From Roseovarius salinarum (GTDB taxonomy: Bacteria > Pseudomonadota > Alphaproteobacteria > Rhodobacterales > Rhodobacteraceae), in the NCBI RefSeq assembly GCF_002834145.1, contig NZ_PHNT01000010.1:62001-126000 (forward strand): a stretch of 64,000 nt of DNA, in the 5' to 3' direction. The notes under the pieces were generated by a model. It was not told where the DNA came from, searched no databases, and worked only from the letters and a program-made list of their open reading frames with translations. Every line of letters starts with the position of its first letter. Positions within the stretch are counted from its first letter, which is position 1. This document shows positions 63,621-64,000 of the stretch, one piece after another. Made by a program: the position numbers and the translations under genes.

Positions 63621-64000
63621 TCAGACGTCGGCGAAGATGTTGTCGGGGTTGGACAGCGCGGTGTCCGCCGAATTGTCCCGCAGCTGCAGCGGCGCGAGGC
63701 GAAGCCCTGTCCCGGGACGGGGCGTGTGGTTCTGCGCGGCGCTCATCCGGCGCGGCGTGACATGTCCCTCCCGGACCGCGATGTGGCGGGGCCGGGCACG
63801 GCGGTGCAAGAGGTCGATCCGGCGAAGGTCGCGGCGCCCGAGACCCGCGTAACTCAGCAGCACGCCGCAGACCAGGGCAAGGTCACGCCAGAAGGCGCCC
63901 ATGCCGACCGGGTCGGCATAAAGGAAGGTCTGGACGGCGCTTGAGCAGAACACGAACAATGCAAGCACCAGCGCCGACATCCGGACGGCGATCCCGGCCA
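63621..64000 (-). CDS. DoxX-like membrane protein, C-terminal part (5' end outside window)
   Basis: The frame is open to the right edge, so the N-terminus is missing. VRMSALVLALFVFCSSAVQT and MGAFWRDLALVCGVLLSYAG are two membrane helices in the pattern of the last helices of DoxX-family proteins (including the acidic/Trp-Arg 'FWRDLAL' turn). A basic tail of about 70 residues follows. The start at 63980 would cut a helix; upstream codons (AGIAVR) read on in frame. Function of DoxX proteins is varied and uncertain. Confidence 0.6.
   Translation of the reverse strand, partial: AGIAVRMSALVLALFVFCSSAVQTFLYADPVGMGAFWRDLALVCGVLLSYAGLGRRDLRRIDLLHRRARPRHIAVREGHVTPRRMSAAQNHTPRPGTGLRLAPLQLRDNSADTALSNPDNIFADV

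Overview
The window is a gene-dense, high-GC (clearly above 60 % by eye) bacterial chromosome segment, almost certainly from an alphaproteobacterium of the Rhodobacteraceae/Roseobacter type. Supporting signs are a GTTC-N7-GTTC LexA box in front of uvrA, a ChpT-type histidine phosphotransferase, a coiled-coil gene directly upstream of zapA, a Hint-domain protein, a stand-alone methyltetrahydrofolate methyltransferase next to metF and a 'virulence factor' protein, L21 with a helix-hairpin-helix tail, and genes for two phosphorus-free lipids (ornithine lipid olsBA and sulfoquinovose sqdB). I see no insertion sequence, prophage, integrase, CRISPR array or rRNA operon. One tRNA-Ser(CGA) gene is present. 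Most of the region is core genome.

Layout. 1-6.7 kb: end of an MFS permease, DUF924 protein, dihydrolipoyl dehydrogenase, SOS-regulated uvrA and a patatin-like phospholipase. 6.7-17.4 kb: valine/isobutyrate catabolism in two blocks (acyl-CoA dehydrogenase, 3-hydroxyisobutyryl-CoA hydrolase and mmsB; then mmsA with a divergent LysR regulator), with a Crp/Fnr regulator plus DUF2892 protein, a YbdK ligase, a nitronate monooxygenase-like flavoprotein, a Hint protein and an exported DsrE-like protein. 17.4-23.4 kb: CBS protein, coaD, gap and tkt, a DoxX remnant, and the coiled-coil/zapA division pair. 23.5-31.7 kb: an AttEFGH-like ABC exporter with a CrtC/AttH lipocalin, then a signalling cassette (SUOX-fold protein, hybrid kinase, LuxR-type regulator). 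31.7-36.3 kb: C1/methionine genes (methyl-THF methyltransferase, metF), ppx/gppA and rlmE.

36.4-45.8 kb is the most unusual part. It has sqdB (UDP-sulfoquinovose synthase) and cysH (sulfite-forming reductase) in one operon, a divergent DUF4422-GT8 fusion glycosyltransferase, two unrelated sulfotransferases, a GT4-like protein with two YPD-type repeats, a GT2 enzyme and an NAD-dependent sugar epimerase. Together they look like a locus making a sulfonated and/or sulfated glycan or glycolipid. 46-54 kb is housekeeping: tRNA-Ser, DUF2059, rplU-rpmA with a visible promoter and terminator, a GNAT protein, obgE-proB-proA, and chpT carrying a one-base frameshift in a G8 run. 53-64 kb: DUF3553, olsBA, a degenerate ThiE-like protein, an amidoligase/glutamine-amidotransferase-like pair, cbpA-cbpM, a site-2 protease with CBS domains, trmJ, heme A synthase, an M32 carboxypeptidase, and the 3' part of a second DoxX-like gene.

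The best candidates for under-described biology are the sulfo-sugar locus, the amidoligase pair with a TTG-coupled start, and the sensor cassette whose molybdopterin-fold protein has lost the metal-ligating cysteine. Database identities are from memory of family signatures; nothing was searched or computed.
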